A DNA stretch of 64,000 nucleotides from Bacillota bacterium (GTDB lineage: Bacteria; Bacillota_I; Bacilli_A; RF39; UBA660), in assembly GCA_015059305.1 (NCBI GenBank), contig SVAQ01000001.1:160337-224336 (forward strand). Reading direction: 5' to 3'. The position numbers and the translations under genes are program-made. Under the pieces are notes generated by a model. It ran no database searches, was not told where the DNA came from, and was given only the letters and a program-made list of their open reading frames with translations. Numbering within the stretch: the stretch's first letter is position 1; every line of letters starts with the position of its first letter. This document shows, piece after piece, positions 49,807 to 59,264 of this stretch.

Positions 49807-50163
49807 TTAACCAATCTTTTGTTTTATTAGTTCAATTCCACGTTTATAATCACGGAATAATATTTGATATAAAATTTCATCTTTACGTAGCTCATTAATA
49901 AATGCAACTTCTTCTTTTGTAAAAGTCCGATATTTTGGTGCAGTAGCATCTTTTATTTCAACAATCACATCCGCTCCTAATAAATAATCAGAAGATACAC
50001 CTAAAATATAAATCATTTCAATAATAGTTTCTAAATTAGGGTTACGTTTTTCATTTTCATATAAACTAATTGCAGCTTTACTTAATCCCAATAATTTTCC
50101 TAATTCTTCTTGAGATAAATTTTGATTTTTTCTTGCTTCTCTTAATCTTGAACCTATTACCAT
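49807..50163 (-). CDS. XRE-family transcriptional regulator
   Basis: About 118 residues. N-terminal HTH_3 (SRLREARKNQNLSQEELGKL; SKAAISLYENEKRNPNLETI) and a C-terminal helical segment of about 50 residues (RTFTKEEVAFINELRKDEIL). The layout equals small house-keeping regulators of the SinR/Xre type. Start 50163 has GAGGT 5 bases upstream. Target unknown; it is not in an obviously mobile region. Confidence 0.82.
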   Translation of the reverse strand: MVIGSRLREARKNQNLSQEELGKLLGLSKAAISLYENEKRNPNLETIIEMIYILGVSSDYLLGADVIVEIKDATAPKYRTFTKEEVAFINELRKDEILYQILFRDYKRGIELIKQKIG

Positions 50164-50278
50164 TTCTACCTCAACTCTCATGTTTAGTATAAAAGAATCT
50201 AAGTTTATATTGTGTAAACATTACCGTCTGTAAACTTTTATGTGTTTACTATGCAAAATCAGTTTTTATTTATGCCGA

Positions 50279-50307
50279 AAAAAAAGAAAGGTTATTCACC
50301 TTTCTTT
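50279..50307 (-). terminator. ssb terminator
   Basis: AAAGAAAGGT and ACCTTTCTTT form a 10-base stem with a 5-base loop overlapping the ssb 3' end; T-run on the reverse strand. Confidence 0.85.
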
Positions 50308-50672
50308 GTTCTTTTACTACTTTTTTCATTTTGTTCTTCTTTAACTTCTTTGTTTTTATTACTTGATAAGAACGTTACTTTTTCTGCTACTACTTCCATT
50401 ACAAAATGTTTTTTACCATTCTCATCATCGTAATTAGAAGTTTGAAGTCGTCCTTTTATACCTATGACATCACCGCAGTGACAGTATTCAGCAGTATTCG
50501 AAGCAACGCCATTCCATAAAACACATCTTATAAAATCTGATTCATAAATTCCTTCAGGATTTTTAAAGTTTCGAGTAACTGCAACATTAACACTTGTTAC
50601 TTGTTTACCGGTATCAGTCATAGTAACCTTTGGATCTTCTGCTAACCTTCCTACCAAAACAACATGATTCAT
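50292..50672 (-). CDS. ssb: Single-stranded DNA-binding protein, short-tailed
   Basis: About 126 residues, one OB fold (NHVVLVGRLAEDPKVTMTDT; ESDFIRCVLWNGVASNTAEY; GDVIGIKGRLQTSNYDDENG). The C-terminal tail is short and basic (EKSSKRTKKGE): the acidic DDDxPF tip that normally recruits repair proteins is missing. It is also not between rpsF and rpsR. It may be a secondary SSB with another copy elsewhere. Start 50672 has GGAGG 5 bases upstream. Confidence 0.88.
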   Translation of the reverse strand: MNHVVLVGRLAEDPKVTMTDTGKQVTSVNVAVTRNFKNPEGIYESDFIRCVLWNGVASNTAEYCHCGDVIGIKGRLQTSNYDDENGKKHFVMEVVAEKVTFLSSNKNKEVKEEQNEKSSKRTKKGE

Positions 50673-50754
50673 TTTGCCTCCTTTCACTGGCAATATATCA
50701 CTTTATTTATTAACGTTCAAATCATCAAAAATTAAAATTGTTCTAGACAAAAAT

Positions 50755-50786
50755 AAAAAAAGAAACAGAAAAAATTCCATTTCTTT
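50755..50786 (-). terminator. sufB terminator
   Basis: AAAGAAA and TTTCTTT form a 7-base stem around a 14-base loop, then T7 on the reverse strand. Confidence 0.6.
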
Positions 50787-50814
50787 ACTTTTTGTACTTA
50801 CAATTTTAAAAATC

Positions 50815-52104
50815 TTATTCTTTTAACAATCTATTAAGTTCAACCGCATATTCCATAGGCAAGCTTTTTTTGAAATCTGATATAAATCCCAAAACAAACA
50901 AGTCTTTAGCTGCCTTTTCACTTAAGCCTTTACTCATCAAGTAGAAAAGTTTTTCTTCATTAATTTTTGATATGGTAGCTTCATGCTCTAGTGTACTTGA
51001 ATTATTTAAAACAATATTTTTAGGATAAGTATTTGATTTTGAATGATCATCCAAAATTATTGTATCACACTTAACTTTTGCATAAGAGTTAGTAGCATTT
51101 TTAGCAATTTTAACCGTCCCACGATAATTGCTAATGCCACCGTCTTCGCTAATTGATTTACTTAAAATGTTACTACGCGTATTTTTACCTAAATGAATCA
51201 TTTTAGCCCCTGCATCTAGATATTGACCATTTTTAGCAAAAGCAATACTTATTGAATTACCAACAGAATTATCCCCTTTTAAAATACAAGAAGGATATTT
51301 CATAGTTACTCCACTACCAACATTGCCATCAATCCATTCCATATATCCATTTTCTTCGACAACAGCTCTTTTGGTAACTAAATTATAAACATCTTTACTC
51401 CAGTTTTGAATTGTAGAATACTTACATTTACTATTTTTACCAACATATATTTCTACTACTCCAGCATGCAGTGAAGTTGTTGAATAGTTTTTAGCAGTAC
51501 ACCCTTCAATATAATGTAATTCTGAATCATGATCTACTATAATGATGGTTCTTTCAAATTGTCCTAAATTTTTGGTATCAATTCGAAAATAACTTTGTAA
51601 TGGCCGGTCCACTTTTGTATGAGGCGGAATGTAGATAAAACTTCCCCCACTCCATAAAGCACTATTTAATGCTGTATACTTATTTTCATCATATTTTACA
51701 AGATTATTAAAATACTTTTGAAATAATTCAGGATACTTTTGCAAAGCTTCATCTGTAGAAGTAAAAATAATATTTTCATTCGAAGAACTATGATAAACCA
51801 CTTCACTTTCATATTGGTTTGTTACCCCGTCAAGATATTTTTTTTCGGCATCTATTACTCCTAAATCTTTAAAAGTATCACGTGCAGTCTTATGTACGCT
51901 TTGCCAATCACAACTCGGAGCTTTAAAGTTTCCCTTATAATATTTAATTTGATTGAAATCGATTTTCAGAGTTGGTCCAAATGATGGATTTTCTAATTCA
52001 CAAAATTTATGGTATGCTAAAACTCGAAATTCAGTCATCCATTTCGGTTCATTTTTTCTCTTTGATAGCATCTTTACAAATTCTTCGTTTAATTCATTAT
52101 TCAT
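50815..52104 (-). CDS. sufB: Fe-S cluster assembly scaffold protein SufB
   Basis: Scaffold component on which iron-sulfur clusters form. About 429 residues, slightly short. Family blocks: LWSGGSFIYIPPHTKVDRPL, LHYIEGCTAKNYSTTSLHAG, WIDGNVGSGVTMKYPSCILK, KVKCDTIILDDHSKSNTYP and LEHEATISKINEEKLFYLMS (cluster-site Glu). The conserved TxPYIEI segment is changed to TYPKNIV. It has a divergent gene upstream and ssb downstream, so no sufC, D, S or U partner is adjacent. Start uncertain (52104 or 52128); RBS weak. Confidence 0.9.
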   Translation of the reverse strand: MNNELNEEFVKMLSKRKNEPKWMTEFRVLAYHKFCELENPSFGPTLKIDFNQIKYYKGNFKAPSCDWQSVHKTARDTFKDLGVIDAEKKYLDGVTNQYESEVVYHSSSNENIIFTSTDEALQKYPELFQKYFNNLVKYDENKYTALNSALWSGGSFIYIPPHTKVDRPLQSYFRIDTKNLGQFERTIIIVDHDSELHYIEGCTAKNYSTTSLHAGVVEIYVGKNSKCKYSTIQNWSKDVYNLVTKRAVVEENGYMEWIDGNVGSGVTMKYPSCILKGDNSVGNSISIAFAKNGQYLDAGAKMIHLGKNTRSNILSKSISEDGGISNYRGTVKIAKNATNSYAKVKCDTIILDDHSKSNTYPKNIVLNNSSTLEHEATISKINEEKLFYLMSKGLSEKAAKDLFVLGFISDFKKSLPMEYAVELNRLLKE

Positions 52105-52198
52105 ACCAATCACAAAATTATAATACAATAATTACGCTTTAAAAACAATTGTAATTAAAATTAAATTTTGATAAACTAATTATAGTAGGAGTTAATAT

Positions 52199-52636
52199 AT
52201 GAATAATAGTTTTGATGAAAGTATTGATTTAGTTTATCAAAGTCTTATGGCTACTTCTCTTAATGCACAAACAGAAAAAGTTTTATCACAATTTATGGAA
52301 GCATACCATCAAACACTGCAGGAACATTTAAATTCTGAAATTGAATTACCACAAGTTACTGAAAGATTAAGAATATTGACAGGTCCTATTCAAGAGGCTT
52401 TAAATACACCTGATGATGGAAACCTACATCCAGCAGCTGATTTCATTAAAAATAAATTAAACGAACAAGGCAAAGAAATGGAAAAACCCTTTGCTAGAGT
52501 ATTAAAAAATCCTAATGCTCCATCATTACACAATTCTCAAGAAGAAATGAATGGTTTCTCATTTGCAATTATTATTGTATGTTTTACCATCGTCTTAGGA
52601 ATGGTTTTAGGAGCACTATTATTCTTAATAAAATAA
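52199..52636 (+). CDS. Tail-anchored helical protein of unknown function
   Basis: 145 residues. A soluble helical region (SIDLVYQSLMATSLNAQTEK; VTERLRILTGPIQEALNTPD) is followed by one C-terminal membrane helix (FAIIIVCFTIVLGMVLGALL) and a two-residue end, the layout of a tail-anchored protein. No family recognised. AGGAG lies 7 bases before the ATG. It stands alone with its own terminator. Confidence 0.6.
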   Translation: MNNSFDESIDLVYQSLMATSLNAQTEKVLSQFMEAYHQTLQEHLNSEIELPQVTERLRILTGPIQEALNTPDDGNLHPAADFIKNKLNEQGKEMEKPFARVLKNPNAPSLHNSQEEMNGFSFAIIIVCFTIVLGMVLGALLFLIK

Positions 52637-52665
52637 ATCGAGTCCATTATTTGGACTCGATTATT
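52636..52665. terminator. Bidirectional terminator between tail-anchored gene and spoVS
   Basis: AATCGAGTCCA and TTGGACTCGATT form a near-perfect 10-11-base stem. It ends the rightward gene and overlaps the spoVS stop codon on the other strand. Confidence 0.85.
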
Positions 52666-52907
52666 AATTTTATAGCAGTTTTTTGTTCACCACTAATTTC
52701 TATATCACTAAATGCTGGAATCACAACCAAATTGACCCCCATCGGAGCTACAAACCCCCGAGCTATTGCAATAGCCTTAACAGCTTGATTTAAACTTCCA
52801 GCACCTATTGTTTGAATTTCAACAGTACCATTTTCCCGAAAAATATTTGCGATTGCTCCCGCAACTTTACTAGGATTAGATTTTGAACTAACTTTCAATA
52901 TTTCCAT
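52647..52907 (-). CDS. spoVS: Stage V sporulation protein S
   Basis: 86 residues, the whole SpoVS length: MEILKVSSKSNPSKVAGAIA, VEIQTIGAGSLNQAVKAIAI, ARGFVAPMGVNLVVIPAFSD. Alba-like nucleic-acid-binding fold; needed for spore coat assembly and septation timing in B. subtilis, though relatives occur in non-spore-formers. AAAGGA precedes the ATG. Confidence 0.95.
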   Translation of the reverse strand: MEILKVSSKSNPSKVAGAIANIFRENGTVEIQTIGAGSLNQAVKAIAIARGFVAPMGVNLVVIPAFSDIEISGEQKTAIKLIIESK

Positions 52908-52958
52908 ATATTTTCCTTTCTACATTTAAATATATGGATAAGATATAAAAATATTAAT

Positions 52959-52993
52959 AAAAAAAGTAATATCTTTAAATGATATTACTTTTT
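52959..52993. terminator. uppS/DUF308 operon terminator
   Basis: AAAAAGTAATATC and GATATTACTTTTT form a 13-base stem with a 7-base loop and T-run on the reverse strand. Confidence 0.88.
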
Positions 52994-53515
52994 CTTATCT
53001 AATAAATAATTGGTAACAGGATCAATTAGTTCTAGTACACCATGAACAAAATAGAAAAATCCTAAAACTAATATTTGAACTTCTGCTTCATAATATAAAT
53101 TAATAACTGATAACAATCCAATTAATATAAATAATATTAATGTAATTATTCTAAAAATCCAAATAGACCGATTGCGATCATGATAATAATCACATTTTTT
53201 TAATTTTATCATACTCATTAAAACAATCCAGACAAATAATGTTAATGCTAAGTTTAAGGGACTATTGTCTACCTCTAAAAAGCCAAGTAATAATAATGTA
53301 ATTATGCTTGCTATCATTGTAAGTAGCCCTTCATAATCTTTTTCTTTACTAGTTAAAATAAATTGAATTAGATTCATAATGCCATAAAATGCTAATACAC
53401 CAATAAAAATATATTTTACATTAACAATTTTTAATAAAGGAAAAGTTAAAACTAAACTACCGACAATTATTAAAGCAACCGCAATAATAAAATCAACTAT
53501 TTGTTTTCTTTTCAT
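52985..53515 (-). CDS. Six-helix membrane protein (DUF308/HdeD-like)
   Basis: 176 residues with six evenly spaced membrane helices in three similar pairs, as in DUF308/HdeD proteins (DFIIAVALIIVGSLVLTFPL; IFIGVLAFYGIMNLIQFILT; ILVLGFFYFVHGVLELIDPV). Function is unknown. It starts inside the end of uppS (23-base overlap), where cdsA is found in most Bacillota. Confidence 0.65.
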   Translation of the reverse strand: MKRKQIVDFIIAVALIIVGSLVLTFPLLKIVNVKYIFIGVLAFYGIMNLIQFILTSKEKDYEGLLTMIASIITLLLLGFLEVDNSPLNLALTLFVWIVLMSMIKLKKCDYYHDRNRSIWIFRIITLILFILIGLLSVINLYYEAEVQILVLGFFYFVHGVLELIDPVTNYLLDKKK

Positions 53516-54212
53516 TTATTCCTCCGAAACGACGATCACGACCATTATAAACTTCTAAGGCTTTATCAAAATCTTCCGGTTTAAAAGCTGGAAAATGGAT
53601 GCTAGGAAAATAAAATTCTGCGTAGCTTGCTTGCCATAACATAAAACCACTTAATCTATTTTCACCGCTTGTTCTAATCAACAAATCAATAGGTGGTAAA
53701 TCTTGATATAAATGACTATTTATAACTTCTTTAGAAATATCATCAATATTTAAATTTCCTGCTTGAACTTCTTGAATTATTTTTTTTGTAGCATCAACAA
53801 TTTCCCATTGGCTATCATAATTGACACAAATATTGAAAATACCTGCAGTATTATCTTTAGTTGACTCTTCTACTTCTCTAATGATTTTCAAAACATCAGC
53901 TGGAAGCGGAGATTTTCTAATTCCAGAAAAAACTATTTTAATATTTTCTTTTTTTAATTCTTTTTCATACTTTTTAAAACCTTTAACAAATAACCTCATT
54001 AAAAAATCAACTTCTTGTTTACTTCTCTTAAAGTTTTCAGTAGAAAATGCATAAACACTTAATACTTTTACACCCTTATTAAATATATATTTACTTAGTT
54101 CTTGTAAATTATCAAAACCAGCTTGATGTCCTTCACTTCTGGTAAGGCCACGATCTTGTGCCCATCTTCCATTTCCATCTAATATAAATCCAACATGATT
54201 TGGTATTTTCAT
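53493..54212 (-). CDS. uppS: Undecaprenyl diphosphate synthase
   Basis: Makes the C55 lipid carrier for cell-wall synthesis. 239 residues: HVGFILDGNGRWAQDRGLTR with the catalytic Asp, SVYAFSTENFKRSKQEVDFL, and the C-terminal PIDLLIRTSGENRLSGFMLW, ASYAEFYF, FGGINEKKTNS. In DGNGRW the usual Met after Asp-Gly-Asn is absent as in many Bacillota. GAGGTGA precedes the ATG. Confidence 0.96.
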   Translation of the reverse strand: MKIPNHVGFILDGNGRWAQDRGLTRSEGHQAGFDNLQELSKYIFNKGVKVLSVYAFSTENFKRSKQEVDFLMRLFVKGFKKYEKELKKENIKIVFSGIRKSPLPADVLKIIREVEESTKDNTAGIFNICVNYDSQWEIVDATKKIIQEVQAGNLNIDDISKEVINSHLYQDLPPIDLLIRTSGENRLSGFMLWQASYAEFYFPSIHFPAFKPEDFDKALEVYNGRDRRFGGINEKKTNS

Positions 54213-54324
54213 ACTTTCACCTCAACAAAAGTATATTATTTTATAAATCTAAAGTCAAATCGCTTTACTACATATACTATATTATTTTTTCTTATGTTAT
54301 AATTTTTATAATAGAGGTAATGTT

Positions 54325-55800
54325 ATGATGAAATTAGGTTTTGATAATGATTTGTATGTAAAAATACAAAGCGAAAAAATAAGGGAGAGATTTGGTTTGT
54401 TTGACAAACTTTATTTGGAAATTGGAGGAAAATTATTCGAAGATACGCATGCTGCTCGTGTTCTACCTGGGTTTGACCCTGGAGCCAAAATAGATATGTT
54501 TCTTGAATTAAAAAATGATCTAGAAATTATATTTTGTATTAACGCTGGAGATATAGAAAGAAACAAAACAAGATCAGATTACGGAATAACTTATGATACA
54601 GAAATTATTAGATTAATTGAAAATTCAAAAAAGAAAGGTTTTAAAGTTAATAGCGTAGTTATTACACTTTATAATAATCAACCTAGTGTTGATAAATTCA
54701 TCAAAAGATTAGAAAGACATAAAATTAAAACATATATTCACAGATTTACTAAGGGATATCCTACTGATATCGATATGATTGTATCCGATGAAGGTTATGG
54801 TGCAAATCCATACATCGAAACCACTAAACCGCTTGTTTTAGTAAATGCTCCAGGACCAGGGAGCGGTAAATTAGCTACATGTCTTTCTCAACTTTATCAC
54901 GAACATCAAAAAGGTGTAAATGCTGGATATGCTAAATTTGAAACTTTTCCAGTATGGGATTTACCATTAAAACATCCAGTTAATTTAGCCTATGAAGCAG
55001 CAACTGCCGATTTAAAAGACGTTAATATGATTGACCCATACCATCTAGAACATTATGGGAAAATGGCTGTAAATTACAATCGGGATGTCGAAACATTTCC
55101 AATCTTAAAAGCAATTTTAAATAAAATAACTGGAAAAGATATCTACTACTCACCTACCGATATGGGAGTAAATATGCTAGCTAACGCTATAACTAATGAC
55201 GAAGTAATTAAAGAGGCTGCAAAAAAAGAAGTTGTTCGGCGCTATTATCAAGAAAGATGTAATTATAAACTAGGATTAAGCAACGAAGATGCTATACAAA
55301 AAATTAAACTATTAATGAACGAATTAGAAATTGATAATGATCTATTAGATACAGTACAACCAGCAATTGAAAAATCTAATAAAGTTCATAGACATGTTGT
55401 TTCACTTAAACTTCCTAATGGTAAAATTGTAACAGGGAAAGAAACTGACTTATTAAGTCCTGCTAGTAGCGTTATACTAAATGCCATTAAAGAGATTACA
55501 AAAATCCCTGATGAAATTGATTTATTATCCGAATCAGTACTTAAACCAATTTTAAAATTACGTGAAAATTCACTATCAGATTACATTAAAACTTTACAAC
55601 TTCAAGAAGTATTAATCGCTTTAAGTATATGCGCAGTTACTAATCCGATCATTCAAAAAGCACTTAATAATATTCAAAAATTAAAAGATTGTGATGCACA
55701 TGCTACTTATATTATTTCTAATGGAGATTTAAAGACATTAAAAAGTTTAAAAATAAATTTAACATGTGAGCCAGTATTTTTTAACGATAGTATCGATTAA
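54325..55800 (+). CDS. DUF1846 family protein
   Basis: 491 residues of the DUF1846 family, widespread in gut Bacillota; known structures show a Rossmann-like core and phosphate-binding features but the reaction is not settled. Recognised by LYLEIGGKLFEDTHAARVLP, GFDPGAKIDMFLEL, YGANPYIETTKPLVLVNAPG, PGSGKLATCLSQLYHEHQKG (P-loop-like) and SPTDMGVNMLANAITND. AGAGGTA precedes the ATG. It stands alone between uppS (divergent) and a convergent membrane gene. Confidence 0.88.
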   Translation: MMKLGFDNDLYVKIQSEKIRERFGLFDKLYLEIGGKLFEDTHAARVLPGFDPGAKIDMFLELKNDLEIIFCINAGDIERNKTRSDYGITYDTEIIRLIENSKKKGFKVNSVVITLYNNQPSVDKFIKRLERHKIKTYIHRFTKGYPTDIDMIVSDEGYGANPYIETTKPLVLVNAPGPGSGKLATCLSQLYHEHQKGVNAGYAKFETFPVWDLPLKHPVNLAYEAATADLKDVNMIDPYHLEHYGKMAVNYNRDVETFPILKAILNKITGKDIYYSPTDMGVNMLANAITNDEVIKEAAKKEVVRRYYQERCNYKLGLSNEDAIQKIKLLMNELEIDNDLLDTVQPAIEKSNKVHRHVVSLKLPNGKIVTGKETDLLSPASSVILNAIKEITKIPDEIDLLSESVLKPILKLRENSLSDYIKTLQLQEVLIALSICAVTNPIIQKALNNIQKLKDCDAHATYIISNGDLKTLKSLKINLTCEPVFFNDSID

Positions 55801-55802
55801 AT

Positions 55803-55843
55803 AAAAAAAGATTTTAGAAAACTTTTCTAAGATCTTTTTTTTG
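55803..55843. terminator. Bidirectional terminator after the DUF1846 gene
   Basis: AAAAAAAGATTTTAGAAAA pairs with TTTTCTAAGATCTTTTTTTT with one mismatch region. It overlaps the 3' end of the convergent membrane gene. Confidence 0.75.
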
Positions 55844-56621
55844 TTAAAAATTTACCTGCAATCCGGTATTTATCTTTATTTATAATATATAAATAACCAA
55901 ATACTGAATATACTAAAGCCCCAATAAAATTGACAACCAAATCTTTCATTGTATCATGGAGTCCGATGTCTAAATAGCCGTCTAATTTTACAAGTTCTTT
56001 GCCATCTTCATCATAGATAATAGTATAATCTATTCCTTTTATTTTTATAACCTTATTACTATTAGTCTCATCTAAAGTCACAGTGTTAATATTATCTACA
56101 ATTTGATCTTTTTGCATATCTCTATGTAAAGTCTTATCAATACCATATTCATAAAATTCCCACATAACCCCTATAGTCATTGAAAAACAAAATGCCACCA
56201 AGGAAACAAATAACGGCGAAAGATTAATAGAATCAACATTTTCATTTAAAATATAAACAAGTGAAAATCCTAAACTAGCACATAAAAAACCATTTATAGT
56301 ATGTAAAATAGTATCAAAATTAGCAAAGATACTATAGAAATTATTAATTTCCCCTAAAATTTCCGCAGCAAAAATAAAGATATACACAATACTTTCAAAT
56401 ACTGATGGAAATTCTATTTTTAGTGTCTTCTCAAGTAAAGTGGGCATCAAAAACAAAATAAGTGAAAAGACACATAAAAATGCATTTTCATAATTACCGT
56501 GTATTAGTTCATTTATTAAACAAACAATAACTGCAGTTCTTAATATAACATATACAGTTAAAGCTTTCTTATCACTTTTTCTAACTGCTTCTTTAAGCTT
56601 ATTTTTTGATTTGAAAAACAT
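55827..56621 (-). CDS. Multi-helix membrane protein, DUF2238-like
   Basis: 264 residues: about six membrane helices (VYVILRTAVIVCLINELIHG; VFSLILFLMPTLLEKTL; FSLVYILNENVD; LVAFCFSMTIGVMWEFYEYG; LVVNFIGALVYSVFGYLYII), with a soluble insertion of about 70 residues before the last one. The WEFYEYGID and HDTMKDLVVNFIGA motifs, with acidic and His residues at helix ends, resemble DUF2238/YjdF-type proteins. Activity unknown. GGGAGGGAT precedes the ATG. 20 bases downstream of the P-type ATPase gene and likely co-transcribed. Confidence 0.65.
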   Translation of the reverse strand: MFFKSKNKLKEAVRKSDKKALTVYVILRTAVIVCLINELIHGNYENAFLCVFSLILFLMPTLLEKTLKIEFPSVFESIVYIFIFAAEILGEINNFYSIFANFDTILHTINGFLCASLGFSLVYILNENVDSINLSPLFVSLVAFCFSMTIGVMWEFYEYGIDKTLHRDMQKDQIVDNINTVTLDETNSNKVIKIKGIDYTIIYDEDGKELVKLDGYLDIGLHDTMKDLVVNFIGALVYSVFGYLYIINKDKYRIAGKFLTKKRS

Positions 56622-56641
56622 ATTATCCCTCCCCTAATAAT

Positions 56642-59254
56642 TTATTTGTATCGAACTTTTTTGTACACCTCAAAAACAATTAAAACAAAACTAGCTATTC
56701 CAAACAAATAAATTAAATGTAAAAATGGAATCGATGCAGTTTGTAAAAGTCGCGATAAAAAAGGAACTTCCATGACAATAATTTGCAATAATACAGACGC
56801 TACAACGCCTACTACAATTAATTTATTTCCTCTAATTGGCACTTTAAATGCTGACGTTTTCTCACTACGACAATTAAACACATGAATATTTTGAATAAAT
56901 ACCATTAAAGCCATAATGTAGCCACGCGCAACCGCGATATCCATATGAAGAATATTAATTAAAATATACCATACAGTAAACACTAAAAATCCTGTTACAA
57001 TACCAGATAAAATAATTTCTCTGAATAATTCCCCATCAAATAAAGGCTCTTTTGGATTACGAGGTTTATCTTTCATTATATTTTTTTCTGCTTTTTCAAA
57101 AGACAAAGCCAAGTCTTGAATTCCATCTGTTACAACATTTATCCACAATAATTGTATTGCAACAAGTGGCATAGGTAAATTAAAGATGATTGATAAGCAA
57201 AAGAATAATACTTCTGCAAGGCCACATGAAATTAAGAATAATATTATTTTTCTAATATTAGCATAGGCTACTCGCCCTTCCTTAACGCCAGCAACAATAG
57301 ATTTAAAATTATCATCAATAATAATCATATCTGCTGTCTCACGAGCAATATCAGTTCCACTTCCCATAGCTACACCAATATTGGCACTTTTTAAAGCTGG
57401 AGCATCATTTACTCCATCACCAGTAACCGCTACAAACTCTCCTTGTCTTTTTAAAGATTCTATTATTTCTAATTTTTGTAGTGGCGTTACACGAGTAAAT
57501 ATACATTTGCTTTTAACAAATTCATCAAATTCTTTTTTATCTTTTGTTAAATATATATCAACTTCATCACCAGTTGTTACTTCATTAAATGAATCGGTTA
57601 ATTTTAAGTCTCTTGCAATCGAATATGCTGTAAGCGGATGATCACCAGTTATCATTAATACTTTAATACCTGCATTACGGCACTCCTTAATTGAAGCAAC
57701 TGCCTCTTTACGGATTGGATCAATAAATCCAACCATCCCCATAAAATTTAAATTTTTGATATCATTAGTACTATATGATTTCTTAGCATTTATTTTTCCA
57801 TTAGCTACAGCTATAACTCGGTATCCATCAGCTGCCAATCTTTCATTTTGTTCATCTAATAAAGATGAATCAATCTTATCTTTAATTAAATTACATTTAT
57901 TACAAAAATTTCTAACTACTTCCAAAGAGCCTTTTACCGTACAAAATACTTCATTATCTTTTTCATAAAAAACTGCAGAATATTTATTTTCTGATTCATA
58001 AGGAATTATTTCTAATACATTAACATCTTTAAGACTTACTTTAGCTTTTTTACCTAAAATAAGAAAAGCTAAATCGATTGAATCACCAATAAGATTATCT
58101 TTTTCAATTATCGCTTCATTATTAATTGTACCTAAAAAAGCTATCTCTTTAGCTAATTGAATATTTTCGCCTTTTATTTGTCCTGTAAATTCATATCCAG
58201 TTCCTGTTATTTCGTATTCAGTATTATCTGGTAGCAAGATTTTTTTAGCAGTTTGTTCATTTACTGTTAAAGTACCTGTTTTATCACTAGCAATAACAGT
58301 ACAACTACCAAGTGATTCAACTGAATTAAGTTTTTTTACAATTACATTTTTCTTTGCCATTTTATTAGAAGCAATAGTTAATGCCATTGTTAATGCTAAA
58401 GGAAGTCCTTCTGGCATCGCAGATACCGCAAGCGCTATAACTGATAAGAATATTTCGTGATACGGAACATCTTTCATAATTAGGAGAGCCGTAATAAATA
58501 CAGCAATTATAAGCACTAATAAACTTATTTGTTTTGAAAATTTTTCTACACGGATAGTCAGTGGAGATTTAGTATCTTCTGCATTATTAATGCTATTTGC
58601 AATTTTACCAATTTCAGTTTTTAAACCGACAGCTACAACAATAGCATGCACTCTTCCTGTTATTATATTGGTTCCCGAAAAAAGCATGTTACTTTGTTCG
58701 TTTATTGAAACTTTATCTTTCTTTATTGTTTCATTATTTTTAGTAACATGTAAACTTTCACCTGTTAAAATAGCTTCATCTACTAACAAATTATGAGCCT
58801 CTACAATTCTAAGATCAGCAGGAATTTTATCGCCTGATTCTAAAATAAGGTAATCACCCACTGTTATTTCCGAAGATTCTATTTCCACTTCCTTACCATT
58901 ACGCATAACTCTAGTTTTAACTGTAACTAATTTTTCTAAAGCTTCTGCTGTATTATTTGCTTTATTTTCTTGATATGTTCCTAAGATAATATCAATTAAA
59001 ACTATAAGTAATATAGCAATTCCGTCAATATATTCTCCAACAACAAATGATGCTAAAATAGCAAATAATAATAAAATAATTATTGGATCTTTAAACTCAT
59101 TAAAAAAAATTTTAATAACACTATCTTTCTTTTTATGTGGCAAAACATTTTTGCCGTATTTTTCATAGCAAGCTTGAACCTGTTTATTATTAAGACCTTT
59201 TTCGCTGGTTTTTAGTTCTTTTTTTATCTCTTCAATACTTTTTTTATAATACAT
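56642..59254 (-). CDS. P-type cation ATPase (Ca2+/Mn2+-type, P2)
   Basis: ATP-driven cation exporter. 870 residues: N-terminal cation_ATPase_N (KSIEEIKKELKTSEKGLNNK), TGES actuator motif (ILTGESLHVTK), the PEGLPLALTMAL motif of helix 4, DKTGTLTVNEQ with the phosphorylated Asp, and TGDGVNDAPALKSANIGVAM, then helices 5-10. The PEGL helix-4 motif and length fit SERCA/PMCA-like P2 pumps, normally called calcium-transporting. The Mn-type riboswitch upstream suggests manganese export instead or as well. AGGAGG precedes the ATG. Confidence 0.92.
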   Translation of the reverse strand: MYYKKSIEEIKKELKTSEKGLNNKQVQACYEKYGKNVLPHKKKDSVIKIFFNEFKDPIIILLLFAILASFVVGEYIDGIAILLIVLIDIILGTYQENKANNTAEALEKLVTVKTRVMRNGKEVEIESSEITVGDYLILESGDKIPADLRIVEAHNLLVDEAILTGESLHVTKNNETIKKDKVSINEQSNMLFSGTNIITGRVHAIVVAVGLKTEIGKIANSINNAEDTKSPLTIRVEKFSKQISLLVLIIAVFITALLIMKDVPYHEIFLSVIALAVSAMPEGLPLALTMALTIASNKMAKKNVIVKKLNSVESLGSCTVIASDKTGTLTVNEQTAKKILLPDNTEYEITGTGYEFTGQIKGENIQLAKEIAFLGTINNEAIIEKDNLIGDSIDLAFLILGKKAKVSLKDVNVLEIIPYESENKYSAVFYEKDNEVFCTVKGSLEVVRNFCNKCNLIKDKIDSSLLDEQNERLAADGYRVIAVANGKINAKKSYSTNDIKNLNFMGMVGFIDPIRKEAVASIKECRNAGIKVLMITGDHPLTAYSIARDLKLTDSFNEVTTGDEVDIYLTKDKKEFDEFVKSKCIFTRVTPLQKLEIIESLKRQGEFVAVTGDGVNDAPALKSANIGVAMGSGTDIARETADMIIIDDNFKSIVAGVKEGRVAYANIRKIILFLISCGLAEVLFFCLSIIFNLPMPLVAIQLLWINVVTDGIQDLALSFEKAEKNIMKDKPRNPKEPLFDGELFREIILSGIVTGFLVFTVWYILINILHMDIAVARGYIMALMVFIQNIHVFNCRSEKTSAFKVPIRGNKLIVVGVVASVLLQIIVMEVPFLSRLLQTASIPFLHLIYLFGIASFVLIVFEVYKKVRYK

Positions 59255-59264
59255 GATTCCTCCT

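Noticed and set aside
57381..58796. Several rightward ORFs inside the P-type ATPase gene
   Set aside because: All are antisense shadows without RBS; the reverse strand codes a complete conserved pump.
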